Source: an uncultured Acetobacteraceae bacterium (GTDB taxonomy: Bacteria > Pseudomonadota > Alphaproteobacteria > Acetobacterales > Acetobacteraceae). From it: a DNA stretch of 24,608 bases. Numbering within the stretch: the first letter of the stretch is position 1; each line of letters starts with the position of its first letter. The notes under the pieces are model-generated. The model was not told the origin of the DNA, did not search any database, and saw only the letters and a list, made by a program, of their open reading frames with translations. A program made the translations under genes and the position numbers. The stretch is taken from NCBI GenBank assembly GCA_937930165.1, contig CALGVL010000241.1, positions 1 through 24,608 on the forward strand, written 5' to 3'. Below, piece by piece: positions 8,408 to 15,625 of this stretch.

Positions 8408-9525
8408 GCGGCCAATCGCTCCGCCCCGGACTCCTCGCCATCGCTGCGGGCAAGGCCGCGGGCATGGAATTCGGCGCGCACCACCTCCAGCCCCTTGTCC
8501 AACAGGGGCTGGTAGAAAGCGTGGATCAGGGCCTCCACCGCCTCTGGCGAATCCACCTGGTTTACCTTCGACCGGAACTCAGCCGAGCCAGGCAAGCCCT
8601 TGGAATACCAAGCAACATGCTTGCGGGCAAGGCGCACGCCGGTCTGGGTGCCGTGATACGCCAGCATGTCGCGGTAATGCGCCAGCAGCACTTCGAGCTG
8701 TTCGGACAGGCTCGGCTCCGCCGGAGCCTTCCCGGTGCGGAGGTACTCCGCCACCTGACGAGGGAACCAGGGCCGGCCGTAGCAGCCGCGGCCGATCATC
8801 ACCCCATCTGCGCCGGATAGGCGCAGCGCCTCCGCCGCCTGCTCCGGGGTGAGGATGTCGCCATTCGCAAGGACAGGGATTTGGACAGCCTCCTTCACCT
8901 TCCGGATGAAGGACCAGTCGGCGGTCCCGGTGTAGAATTGCTGGCGGGTACGACCATGCACCGTGACCAGGCGGATGCCGCTCTCCTCCGCGATGCGGGC
9001 GAGGCGGGGCGCGTTCAGGCTGTTGTGGTCCCAGCCCATGCGCATCTTCAGCGTCACCGGCACGGAGACGGCGCGCACGGTGGCTTCCAGGATGCGCGCG
9101 GCCTGGATCTCGTCGCGCATCAAGGCGCTGCCGGCCTGCTGGCCGACCGCCACCTTCTTCACCGGGCAGCCGAAATTGATATCGACGATCGCCGCGCCAC
9201 GATCCACGGCGAGCTTCGCCGCCTCTGCCATCACCGTAGGATCGCAGCCGGCAAGCTGCACAGCGGAGGGCGCGCCGAAGCCGTCCACCTCCGCCATCTT
9301 CAGGGTCTGCCGGTTCTCCCGCACCATGGCCTGGCTGGCGATCATCTCGCTGACCACCATGCCGGTGCCCTGGGCACGGGCGAGGCGGCGGAAGGGCAAG
9401 TCGCTCACCCCCGACATTGGCGCCAGATAAACCGGTGTCTCGATCCTGACGCCGCCGAGGTCGAGCGGCCGTAAGGCGGGCAGCGCCGTAGGCCGGGCCT
9501 GGGTATCAGGCGTGGAAATGCTCAT
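8404..9525 (-). CDS. dusB: tRNA-dihydrouridine synthase DusB
   Basis: FMN-dependent tRNA dihydrouridine synthase (formerly NifR3), which reduces uridine in the tRNA D-loop. The product is 373 residues with the start used. Landmarks: the N-terminal PVYLAPMSGVSD flavin-binding strand, catalytic Cys120 in DINFGCPVKKV, TVHGRTRQQFYTG, and the phosphate-binding ANGDILTPEQA and GADGVMIGRGCYGRPW segments. The frame stays open 27 codons upstream, but that extension has no family similarity and would cover the promoter, so the ATG at 9525 is preferred. No clear Shine-Dalgarno precedes this ATG, which fits the candidate leaderless promoter just upstream. dusB leading ntrBC is the conserved alphaproteobacterial arrangement. 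Confidence 0.95.
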   Translation of the reverse strand: MSISTPDTQARPTALPALRPLDLGGVRIETPVYLAPMSGVSDLPFRRLARAQGTGMVVSEMIASQAMVRENRQTLKMAEVDGFGAPSAVQLAGCDPTVMAEAAKLAVDRGAAIVDINFGCPVKKVAVGQQAGSALMRDEIQAARILEATVRAVSVPVTLKMRMGWDHNSLNAPRLARIAEESGIRLVTVHGRTRQQFYTGTADWSFIRKVKEAVQIPVLANGDILTPEQAAEALRLSGADGVMIGRGCYGRPWFPRQVAEYLRTGKAPAEPSLSEQLEVLLAHYRDMLAYHGTQTGVRLARKHVAWYSKGLPGSAEFRSKVNQVDSPEAVEALIHAFYQPLLDKGLEVVRAEFHARGLARSDGEESGAERLAA

Positions 9526-9534
9526 GATTTGGGC

Positions 9535-9565
9535 AAAATACGGGAAGTGATGTTGTTCTGCAACA
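9535..9565 (-). promoter_or_regulatory. Candidate dusB-ntr operon promoter with TGTTG/CAACA dyad
   Basis: On the minus strand, TTGCAG (9558-9563) and TATTTT (9535-9540) are separated by exactly 17 bases. The -10 hexamer ends only nine bases before the dusB ATG, so transcription would start within a few bases of the start codon, giving a leaderless or nearly leaderless mRNA. This agrees with the absence of a ribosome site. The -35 overlaps an inverted repeat, TGTTG-N5-CAACA (9551-9565), which could be an operator. The match is partial (3/6 and 4/6 to the E. coli consensus), so this is a candidate. Confidence 0.45.
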
Positions 9566-9627
9566 CATTCTGACCAGTGCCACGCCCCTCTGTTGCCTTG
9601 GAGCATCGGCCGCTAGGGTCCGCCGCC

Positions 9628-10836
9628 ATGCAAACCGTTTCGACCGGGCCGGCCGATTCGCGGCTGCCGGCCCCCTCTACCGCCGGCGGGACAGCCGCCC
9701 TTCTCATGGCCGCGGGCCGGGGCAGCCGCTTCGGGGCGGAGCGCCCCAAGCAATATCTCCCTCTCCTCGGCCGCCCGGTGCTGCGCCATGCGGCCGAGGC
9801 GCTGCTGGCGGATGGGCTGGTCCAGGTGATCCAGCCGGTCTGCGCGGCAGGCGAGGAGCAGCAGGTTGCGGCGCTGCTGGAGGGCCTGCCCGCCCTGCCG
9901 CCGGTGCCCGGCGGCGCGCAACGGCAGGACAGCGTGCGGGCCGGGCTGGAGGCCCTGGCACGACAGGAGCCCCCGCCGGAGGTCGTGCTGGTGCATGATG
10001 CCGCCCGGCCAGTAGTGCCGCGCGGCACCGTCGCGCGGCTGCTGGCGGCGTTGCGGGAGGTGCCGGGCGCGATCCCGGCCCAGCCGGTGGCGGATACACT
10101 GAAGCGCGGCGAGGCCGGACGGATCGCCGCCACCATTCCGCGCGCCGGCCTGTTCAGGGCCCAGACGCCGCAGGCCTTCCGCTTCCCGGTGCTGCTGGAA
10201 GCGCACCGGGCCGCGCATGAGGAGGCGACCGACGACGCCCAATTGCTGGAGGCCGCCGGCCAGCCGGTCATGCTGGTCGAGGGCTCTGAAAACAACGTGA
10301 AAATCACCTTTCCGGAGGATCTGGACCGTGTGGCTGCCATGCTGACCGCGAACCTGCTGCCCCGCATCGGCACCGGCTTCGACGTGCACCGCATCGCCGC
10401 CGGCCGCCCCATGGTGCTGTGCGGCGTGACCGTGCCCTGCGAATTCGGGCTGGAGGGGCATTCCGATGCCGATGTCGGCATCCACGCCCTCTGCGATGCG
10501 ATCTATGGTGCGCTGGCAGAAGGCGATATCGGCCGCCACTTCCCGCCAAGCGAGATGCGCTGGAAGGATGCCGACAGCGCCATCTTCCTGCGTCACGCCG
10601 CAGAGCGGATCGCCGCGCGCGGCGGCATCCTGGCCAATGCCGATGTGACGCTGCTCTGCGAGAAGCCGCGCATCGGCCCGCATGCCGCTGCCATGCAGGC
10701 CAGGCTGGCGGAACTGCTCGGGGTGGAGCCCGGACGGATCAATGTGAAGGCAACCACCACGGAGCGGCTGGGCTTCATCGGCCGCGGCGAGGGCATCGCG
10801 GCACAGGCGACCGCGATGGTGCTGCTGCCCGGCTGA
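9628..10836 (+). CDS. ispDF: Bifunctional IspD/IspF (MEP cytidylyltransferase / MEcPP synthase)
   Basis: Fused enzyme carrying two non-consecutive steps of the methylerythritol phosphate route to isopentenyl diphosphate, 402 residues. The IspD half (about 22-240) has the CTP-binding MAAGRGSRFGAERPKQY, LVHDAARPVVP and AQTPQAFR motifs, then TDDAQLLE. The IspF half (about 246-402) starts RIGTGFDVHR with metal ligands Asp252 and His254, and contains GHSDADVGIHALCDA and KATTTERLGFIGRGEGI. The fusion is common in Alphaproteobacteria. The ATG at 9628 is chosen because the alanine-rich segment before MAAGR is a normal lead-in; an upstream GTG at 9577 and TTG at 9598 are open but lack support. It is divergent from dusB with about 100 bp between, and ends directly against cutA. 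Confidence 0.96.
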   Translation: MQTVSTGPADSRLPAPSTAGGTAALLMAAGRGSRFGAERPKQYLPLLGRPVLRHAAEALLADGLVQVIQPVCAAGEEQQVAALLEGLPALPPVPGGAQRQDSVRAGLEALARQEPPPEVVLVHDAARPVVPRGTVARLLAALREVPGAIPAQPVADTLKRGEAGRIAATIPRAGLFRAQTPQAFRFPVLLEAHRAAHEEATDDAQLLEAAGQPVMLVEGSENNVKITFPEDLDRVAAMLTANLLPRIGTGFDVHRIAAGRPMVLCGVTVPCEFGLEGHSDADVGIHALCDAIYGALAEGDIGRHFPPSEMRWKDADSAIFLRHAAERIAARGGILANADVTLLCEKPRIGPHAAAMQARLAELLGVEPGRINVKATTTERLGFIGRGEGIAAQATAMVLLPG

Positions 10837-10846
10837 TCAGCCGGGC
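10827..10846. terminator. 20-bp palindrome spanning abutting ispDF and cutA stops
   Basis: GCCCGGCTGATCAGCCGGGC is a perfect palindrome centred exactly between the ispDF stop (10834-10836) and the cutA stop (10837-10839). It can fold as an 8-bp GC stem with a GATC loop in RNA from either strand, so it may act as a bidirectional terminator or as an mRNA 3'-end stabiliser. No T-run follows in either direction, so intrinsic termination is uncertain. Because of the symmetry both proteins end in Pro-Gly. Confidence 0.5.
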
Positions 10847-11169
10847 GCGACCTGCGCCCGCACCCAGTCCAGGAAATCTGCATCCCCTGCCCCGGTGGGC
10901 AGGGCAAGGATGCAGGGCAGCGTGTAGCTGTGTAGGGCGCGGATCCGGGCGCGCAGCGCCTCGAACTGCCCTGCGGTGGTCTTGGCTAGGAAGGCGGCCT
11001 CCGCCGCCTCCTCCAGCTTCCCTTCCCAGCGATAGATCGCGGTATGGCCAGGCAGGAGGTTCACGCAGGCGGCGAGCCCCTCCTCCACCAGCGCCCGGCC
11101 GATCCGCCGCGCCTCCTCAACCTCGGCGGCCGTCACATAGACCCAGAGAACCTGATCCTTGGCGTCCAT
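10837..11169 (-). CDS. cutA: Divalent-cation tolerance protein CutA
   Basis: CutA1-family protein, 110 residues, normal full length. The family forms very stable ferredoxin-like trimers and was first linked to copper tolerance in E. coli; its molecular role is still unclear. Visible family features are the N-terminal VLWVYVTAAEVEEARRIGRALVEEGLAACVNL, the conserved IYRWEGKLEEAAEA segment, KTTAGQFEALRARIRALHSYTLPCI, and a C-terminal tryptophan-containing FLDWVRAQ. The ATG overlaps the stop of the upstream thiolase by one base (TGATG), so translation is probably coupled. The two functions have no obvious connection. The gene ends directly against ispDF on the other strand. Confidence 0.93.
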   Translation of the reverse strand: MDAKDQVLWVYVTAAEVEEARRIGRALVEEGLAACVNLLPGHTAIYRWEGKLEEAAEAAFLAKTTAGQFEALRARIRALHSYTLPCILALPTGAGDADFLDWVRAQVAPG

Positions 11170-12362
11170 CAGCCCACGCGTTCGAGGATGGAGACGTAAT
11201 TCGCCACCGCGGCGCCGCCCATGTTGAAGACGCCACCCAGCTCGGCCTTCGGCAGTTGCATAGCTCCTGCCTGGCCGGTGAGTTGCATGGCCGCCAGCGC
11301 ATGCATCGAAACCCCGGTGGCGCCGATCGGATGGCCCTTGGACTTCAGCCCGCCGGAGCGGTTGACCGGCAGTTTGCCGTCCTTGGCGGTCCAGCCCTCC
11401 AGCACGGCGCGGGCGCCCTGCCCTTCGGGCGTCAGGCCCATCGCCTCGTATTCGATGAGTTCGGCGATGGTGAAGCAGTCATGCGTCTCGACGAAGGAGA
11501 GATCCGTGACCGCGCCGAGGCCGGCTTGGTCCAGCGCCCGCTTCCAGGCCTCGCGCGGACCTTCGAAGCGGATGATGTCGCGACTGGCGATGGGCATGAA
11601 GTCGTTCACCTGCACCGCGGCGCGGAAGCGCACGGCCTTGTCCATCGCCTTGGCGGTTTCGGCATCGGTGATGACCAGCGCTGCGGCGCCGTCCGAGACT
11701 AGGCTGCAATCGGTGCGCTTCAGTGGCGGTGCGACGAAGGGGTTCTTCTCGCTCTCCTGCCTGCAGAAGGCGAAGCCGAGATCCTTGCGCATCTGCGCGT
11801 AAGGATTGTCCACGCCGTTGGCGTGGTTCTTGGCGGCGATAGCGGCCAGGGCATCGGACTGGTCGCCATGGCGCTGGAAATAGGCTTCCGCGATGCGGGC
11901 GAAGACGCCGGCAAAGCCGCCTTTGATGTCCTGCTCGGTCTTGCGGTAGCTGGCCGAGAGCAGGATGTCGCCCACCTTCGGCCCCGGCGTGGCGGTCATC
12001 TTCTCCGCGCCCAGCACCAGGGCGAAACGGCCGCGCTTCGCCGCCAGGAAGTCCAGCGCGCCATGGATGGCGGCGCTGCCGGTGGCGCAGGCATTCTCGA
12101 AGCGCGTCAGCGGCTTGAAGCGTAATTCCGGAACGGATTGCAGAACCAGCGAGGCCGGGAAGCCCTGATCGGTGAAGCCCTCGCCGAAGACGCCGACGAA
12201 ACCGGCATCGATTTCGGCCGGGGAGATGCCGGCATCCTCGATGGCGGCACGGGCGACGCGGGCCAGCAGGGATTCCAGATCCGGCTCCTCCAGCTTGCCG
12301 AAGGGCGTGTGCGCCCAACCGACGATGCAGGCGTCCGGGCCGGTCAATTTGGCCTCACGCAT
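11169..12362 (-). CDS. SCP2/SCPx-type thiolase (acetyl-CoA acetyltransferase family)
   Basis: Thiolase-superfamily protein of the SCPx/non-decarboxylating type, 397 residues with this start. The nucleophilic cysteine is Cys92 in FENACATGSAA. The C-terminal part has HDCFTIAE and the catalytic-histidine segment GGLKSKGHPIGATG, followed by a glycine-rich end (GGVFNMGGAAVANY). These fit CoA-dependent C-C bond cleavage or formation, but the acyl substrate is unknown. The ATG at 12362 is preferred over one eight codons upstream because AGGAGGGAAGG lies just before it. Many SCPx-like thiolases sit beside a small DUF35 zinc-ribbon/OB-fold partner; none is adjacent here, and the next gene is cutA. A candidate promoter lies about 80-110 bp upstream. 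Confidence 0.9.
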   Translation of the reverse strand: MREAKLTGPDACIVGWAHTPFGKLEEPDLESLLARVARAAIEDAGISPAEIDAGFVGVFGEGFTDQGFPASLVLQSVPELRFKPLTRFENACATGSAAIHGALDFLAAKRGRFALVLGAEKMTATPGPKVGDILLSASYRKTEQDIKGGFAGVFARIAEAYFQRHGDQSDALAAIAAKNHANGVDNPYAQMRKDLGFAFCRQESEKNPFVAPPLKRTDCSLVSDGAAALVITDAETAKAMDKAVRFRAAVQVNDFMPIASRDIIRFEGPREAWKRALDQAGLGAVTDLSFVETHDCFTIAELIEYEAMGLTPEGQGARAVLEGWTAKDGKLPVNRSGGLKSKGHPIGATGVSMHALAAMQLTGQAGAMQLPKAELGGVFNMGGAAVANYVSILERVG

Positions 12363-12675
12363 CCTTCCCTCCTCTGGCATGTCCAAGGCGAAGATAGGAT
12401 GGCTAGCGCGGGACGGGAATGCGCTGCCATGACGGCGGGATTCTTATCGGATGATATTTCTTGAAAAGACAAAAGCTTAATAGGATAAGCTTAAGCTCTA
12501 TGTTCGGAACGGCCTAGCTGCCTGTTTGCTTTAAAATCTGCTTCTTACAGCCCTTTCTGCATCTGCCTTACCAAATGTCGGGCTTGGCTTAAACTCCGCC
12601 CGCCGCGCCCCGGACGGCTATCTTACCGCGCCGCCGCATGCTGAACTCACCCCAAACGGAGAGGAACGATACGGC
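12363..12675. promoter_or_regulatory. 313-bp divergent intergenic region with back-to-back promoters
   Basis: This is the only gene-free stretch above 300 bp, and 12440-12600 is notably richer in A/T than the rest of the window. On the plus strand TTGAAA (12461-12466) and GATAAG (12484-12489) are 17 bp apart. On the minus strand TTGTCT (12467-12472) and GATAAG (12443-12448) are 18 bp apart. The two -35 boxes abut. An inverted repeat AAGCTTA-N6-TAAGCTT (12473-12492) covers the plus-strand -10, and AAGCTTAA is also repeated directly. A second weak plus-strand candidate is TTACCA (12568-12573) with TAAACT (12590-12595). If the first promoter is used, the plus-strand mRNA leader is about 180 nt. 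I see no riboswitch or coding sequence in it. Confidence 0.4.
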
Positions 12676-14235
12676 ATGAATTGGCAGCCCGAACTCGATG
12701 AACTGCGTCAGCGGGAGGCACTGGCCCACGCCATGGGCGGCCCTGACAAGATCCGGCGGCAGCATGAGGGCGGGCGGCTCACGGTCCGGGAGCGCATCGA
12801 CCGGCTGCTGGATGCCGGCAGCTTCCACGAGGTGGGCGCCATCGCCGGCAAGGCGCATTACGACGCGCAGGGGAACCTGACATCCTTCACCCCCTCCAAT
12901 TGCGTCATGGGCCGCGGCCTGCTGGACGGTCGGCCGGTCGTCGTCGTGGGCGACGACTTCACTGTCCGCGGCGGCAGTGCCGACGCCACCATCCGCGAGA
13001 AGCCGATCATGGCGGAGCGCATGGCAGCTGATCTCCGCCTGCCGATCATCCGCATCATCGAGGGCTCCGGCGGCGGCGGCTCGGTCAGGACCATCGAAAC
13101 CACCGGGCGGGCCAACCTGCCGGGCGGCGTGGGCGGAACCTGGCTGTATCACCATACCTGTGACAACCTTTCCCGAGTGCCGGTGGTGGCGCTCGGGCTC
13201 GGCTCGGTCGCCGGGCTGGGCGCGGCGCGGCTGGCAGCGAGCCATTTCTCCATCATGACCAAGGACACCTCGGCCATGTTCGTCGCCGGGCCGCCGGTGG
13301 TGGCACGGCTTGGCCAGGACCTGTCCAAGCAGGAACTCGGCGGCTGGGAAATCCAGACCCGCAGCGGCGCCGTGGACCATGCCGTCGATTCCGAGGAGGA
13401 GGCCTTCGAAGCCGCCCGGCGCTTCCTCTCCTACCTCCCCGCCTCGGTCTTCGAATTGCCTGCGCGGACGGAATGCGCGGACGATCCGGGGCGCACCGAT
13501 GAGTCGCTACTCTCCGCCGTCCCGCGCGACATCCGTAAGCCCTACCGGATGCGCCCGATCATCGAGAGCATGGTGGACCGGGGCAGCTTCTTCGAGATGG
13601 GCCGGCATTTCGGACGCTCCGTCATCACCGGCCTCGCGCGGCTGAACGGTCTGCCGGTGGCGGTGATGGCGGGAGATCCCTTCTACTACGCCGGCTCCTG
13701 GACCGCGGATGCCTGCGCCAAGGTGGTGCGCTTCGTGGATCTGGCCGAGACCTTCCACCTGCCGGTCGTCTACCTGATGGACTGCCCCGGCTTCATGATT
13801 GGGTTGGAGGCGGAAAAGGCGGCGACCATCCGCTGGGGCGTGCGCGCCATGGCGGCGGTGAACCAGTCCACCGTGCCCTGGTGCACCGTGATCGTCCGCA
13901 ACGCCTTCGGCGTTGCCGGGGTGGTGCACCAGCCGGCCGGACGCTTCTCGCTGCGCTATGCTTGGCCCTCCGCCCGCTGGGGCTCGCTGCCGTTGGAAGG
14001 GGGCATCGAGGCGGCCTACCGCGCCGAACTCGACGCTGCAGAGGACCGTGCGGCGAAGATGGAGGAGATCGAGGCGCGGCTGCAGAAGCTGCGTTCCCCT
14101 CTCCGCACCGCAGAAGCCTTCTGGGTGGAGGAAATCATCGACCCCCGGCAGACTCGCAGACTGCTCTGCGAATTCGCCGACCTGGCGGAAAAGCTGCGGG
14201 AGCCCGGGATCAGCCGTTTCACCGTGCGGCCATAG
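12676..14235 (+). CDS. Acyl-CoA carboxylase carboxyltransferase (beta) subunit
   Basis: Carboxyltransferase subunit of the propionyl-/methylcrotonyl-/geranyl-CoA carboxylase family, 519 residues, the usual length. It would transfer a carboxyl group from carboxybiotin to an acyl-CoA in the cytosol. Features: an N-terminal RLTVRERIDRLLDAGSFHEVG segment, the first crotonase-like half with RIIEGSGGGGSVRT and GSVAGLGAA, and the second half with GDPFYYAGSWTADACAKVVRF, MDCPGFMIG and NAFGVAGV. The C-terminal FWVEEIIDPRQTRRLL is typical. GAGAGGA precedes the ATG. No biotin carboxylase/biotin-carrier subunit lies in the window, so the partner must be encoded elsewhere or the protein acts differently (for example as a decarboxylase). 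The substrate is unresolved. Confidence 0.88.
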   Translation: MNWQPELDELRQREALAHAMGGPDKIRRQHEGGRLTVRERIDRLLDAGSFHEVGAIAGKAHYDAQGNLTSFTPSNCVMGRGLLDGRPVVVVGDDFTVRGGSADATIREKPIMAERMAADLRLPIIRIIEGSGGGGSVRTIETTGRANLPGGVGGTWLYHHTCDNLSRVPVVALGLGSVAGLGAARLAASHFSIMTKDTSAMFVAGPPVVARLGQDLSKQELGGWEIQTRSGAVDHAVDSEEEAFEAARRFLSYLPASVFELPARTECADDPGRTDESLLSAVPRDIRKPYRMRPIIESMVDRGSFFEMGRHFGRSVITGLARLNGLPVAVMAGDPFYYAGSWTADACAKVVRFVDLAETFHLPVVYLMDCPGFMIGLEAEKAATIRWGVRAMAAVNQSTVPWCTVIVRNAFGVAGVVHQPAGRFSLRYAWPSARWGSLPLEGGIEAAYRAELDAAEDRAAKMEEIEARLQKLRSPLRTAEAFWVEEIIDPRQTRRLLCEFADLAEKLREPGISRFTVRP

Positions 14236-14329
14236 GGGCGGCGGAAGGGCCGGGCCGGGACCGGCACTGCCCTGGACCGTATCGGCCGGCGCCGCCATCC
14301 TGGATGCCGGTCGAATACGGAGCCTGGTC

Positions 14330-15442
14330 ATGAAGACACGCGCGGCGGTGGCCTGGGCGGCAGGGAAGCCGCTCAGCATTGAGACCATCGAGATCGAGGG
14401 CCCGAAGCCCGGCGAAGTGCTGGTGGAGGTGATGGCCACCGGCATCTGCCACACCGACCAGTACACGCTGAGCGGCCGCGACCCGGAAGGGCTGTTCCCC
14501 GCCATCCTGGGCCATGAGGGCGCCGGCGTGGTGCGGGAGGTCGGCGCCGGCGTTACCAGCCTGAAGCCCGGTGACCATGTGATCCCGCTCTACACGCCGG
14601 AATGCCGGCAATGCAAAACCTGCCTCAGCCGGCGCTCCAACCTCTGCACTGCCATTCGCGCGACACAGGGCCGGGGCGTGATGCCGGACGGCACCAGCCG
14701 CTTCCGCTGCGACGGCACGCAGATCATGCACTATATGGGCTGCTCGACCTTCGCGAATTTCACCGTCCTGCCGGAGATCGCGCTGGCGAAGATCCGGGAG
14801 GACGCGCCCTTCGACAAGGTCTGCTATATCGGCTGTGGCGTCACCACCGGCATCGGCGCCGTCATCAACACCGCAAAGGTCTGGCCGGGGGCCAATGTCG
14901 CGGTCTTCGGCCTCGGCGGCATCGGCCTCAATGTGGTGCAGGGCGCCCGGATGGTGGGCGCGGACAAGATCATCGGCATCGACCTGAACCCGGCGCGGGA
15001 GGCGCTGGGCCGGAAATTCGGAATGACGCATTTCATCAATCCGGATGAGGTCGGCCGCGACAAGGTGGTGCAGGCGGTCATCGACCTGACCGATGGCGGA
15101 GCCGATTTCTCCTTCGAATGCATCGGCAATGTGCAGGTGATGCGGCAGGCGCTGGAATGCTGCCATCGCGGCTGGGGCGAAAGCATCATCGTCGGGGTGG
15201 CCGGCGCCGGTGAGGAGATCGCGACCCGTCCCTTCCAGCTCGTCACCGGCCGCGTCTGGAAGGGCACCGCCTTCGGCGGGGCGCGCGGTCGTACCGATGT
15301 CCCGAAGATCGTGGACTGGTACATGGAGGGGAAGATCGACATCGACAGCCTGATCACCCACACCTTGCCGCTGGAGCAGATCAATTGGGGCTTCGAGCTG
15401 ATGGAGAAGGGCGAGTCCATCCGCTCGGTCGTGGTCTACTGA
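14330..15442 (+). CDS. frmA: S-(hydroxymethyl)glutathione dehydrogenase / class III alcohol dehydrogenase
   Basis: Zinc-dependent medium-chain dehydrogenase oxidising S-hydroxymethylglutathione with NAD+, the main glutathione route for formaldehyde detoxification; it may also act on S-nitrosoglutathione. It has 370 residues. Catalytic zinc ligands are Cys40 (GICHTDQ), His62 (GHEGAG) and Cys169 (YIGCGVTTGIG). Structural zinc cysteines are 92, 95, 98 and 106. The NAD-binding GLGGIGL is at 194-200. The ATG at 14330 has GGAG about eight bases upstream; the frame is open much further upstream but overlaps the preceding gene. There are 94 bp between it and the carboxyltransferase gene, so cotranscription is possible. 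S-formylglutathione hydrolase, often adjacent, is not here. A hairpin follows the stop. Confidence 0.94.
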   Translation: MKTRAAVAWAAGKPLSIETIEIEGPKPGEVLVEVMATGICHTDQYTLSGRDPEGLFPAILGHEGAGVVREVGAGVTSLKPGDHVIPLYTPECRQCKTCLSRRSNLCTAIRATQGRGVMPDGTSRFRCDGTQIMHYMGCSTFANFTVLPEIALAKIREDAPFDKVCYIGCGVTTGIGAVINTAKVWPGANVAVFGLGGIGLNVVQGARMVGADKIIGIDLNPAREALGRKFGMTHFINPDEVGRDKVVQAVIDLTDGGADFSFECIGNVQVMRQALECCHRGWGESIIVGVAGAGEEIATRPFQLVTGRVWKGTAFGGARGRTDVPKIVDWYMEGKIDIDSLITHTLPLEQINWGFELMEKGESIRSVVVY

Positions 15443-15455
15443 GCAGCGGCCCGGT

Positions 15456-15483
15456 GACCGGCGGGCCGTCAGGCCCGCTGGTC
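15456..15483 (+). terminator. Strong hairpin downstream of frmA
   Basis: A 12-bp stem (GACCGGCGGGCC pairing with GGCCCGCTGGTC, one G-T pair) with loop GTCA begins 13 bases after the frmA stop. Stem strength and position fit a transcription terminator, but no T-run follows, so it may need Rho or act as an mRNA 3'-end stabiliser. Confidence 0.6.
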
Positions 15484-15625
15484 CGAATCGGCGCCCCCAG
15501 CTTGCAGGCGACCCGGCCGGCGGAACACAGGACGCTTGCGCAACAGCCGCCGTCCGGCTCAGACTGCCCCGAAGGCGGCCATAGGGGATGGATTGGGCCG
15601 CAGAACGACAGGGGGAACGTCAAGA

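Noticed and set aside
9526..9600. A sigma-54 type (-24/-12) promoter upstream of dusB, starting from TGGCAC
   Set aside because: The TTGC element lies 13 bases after TGGCAC instead of the required 5, so the spacing is wrong.
12500..12517. A five-codon upstream reading frame (MFGTA, stop) in the carboxyltransferase leader
   Set aside because: No ribosome site precedes it and nothing about its codons suggests attenuation.
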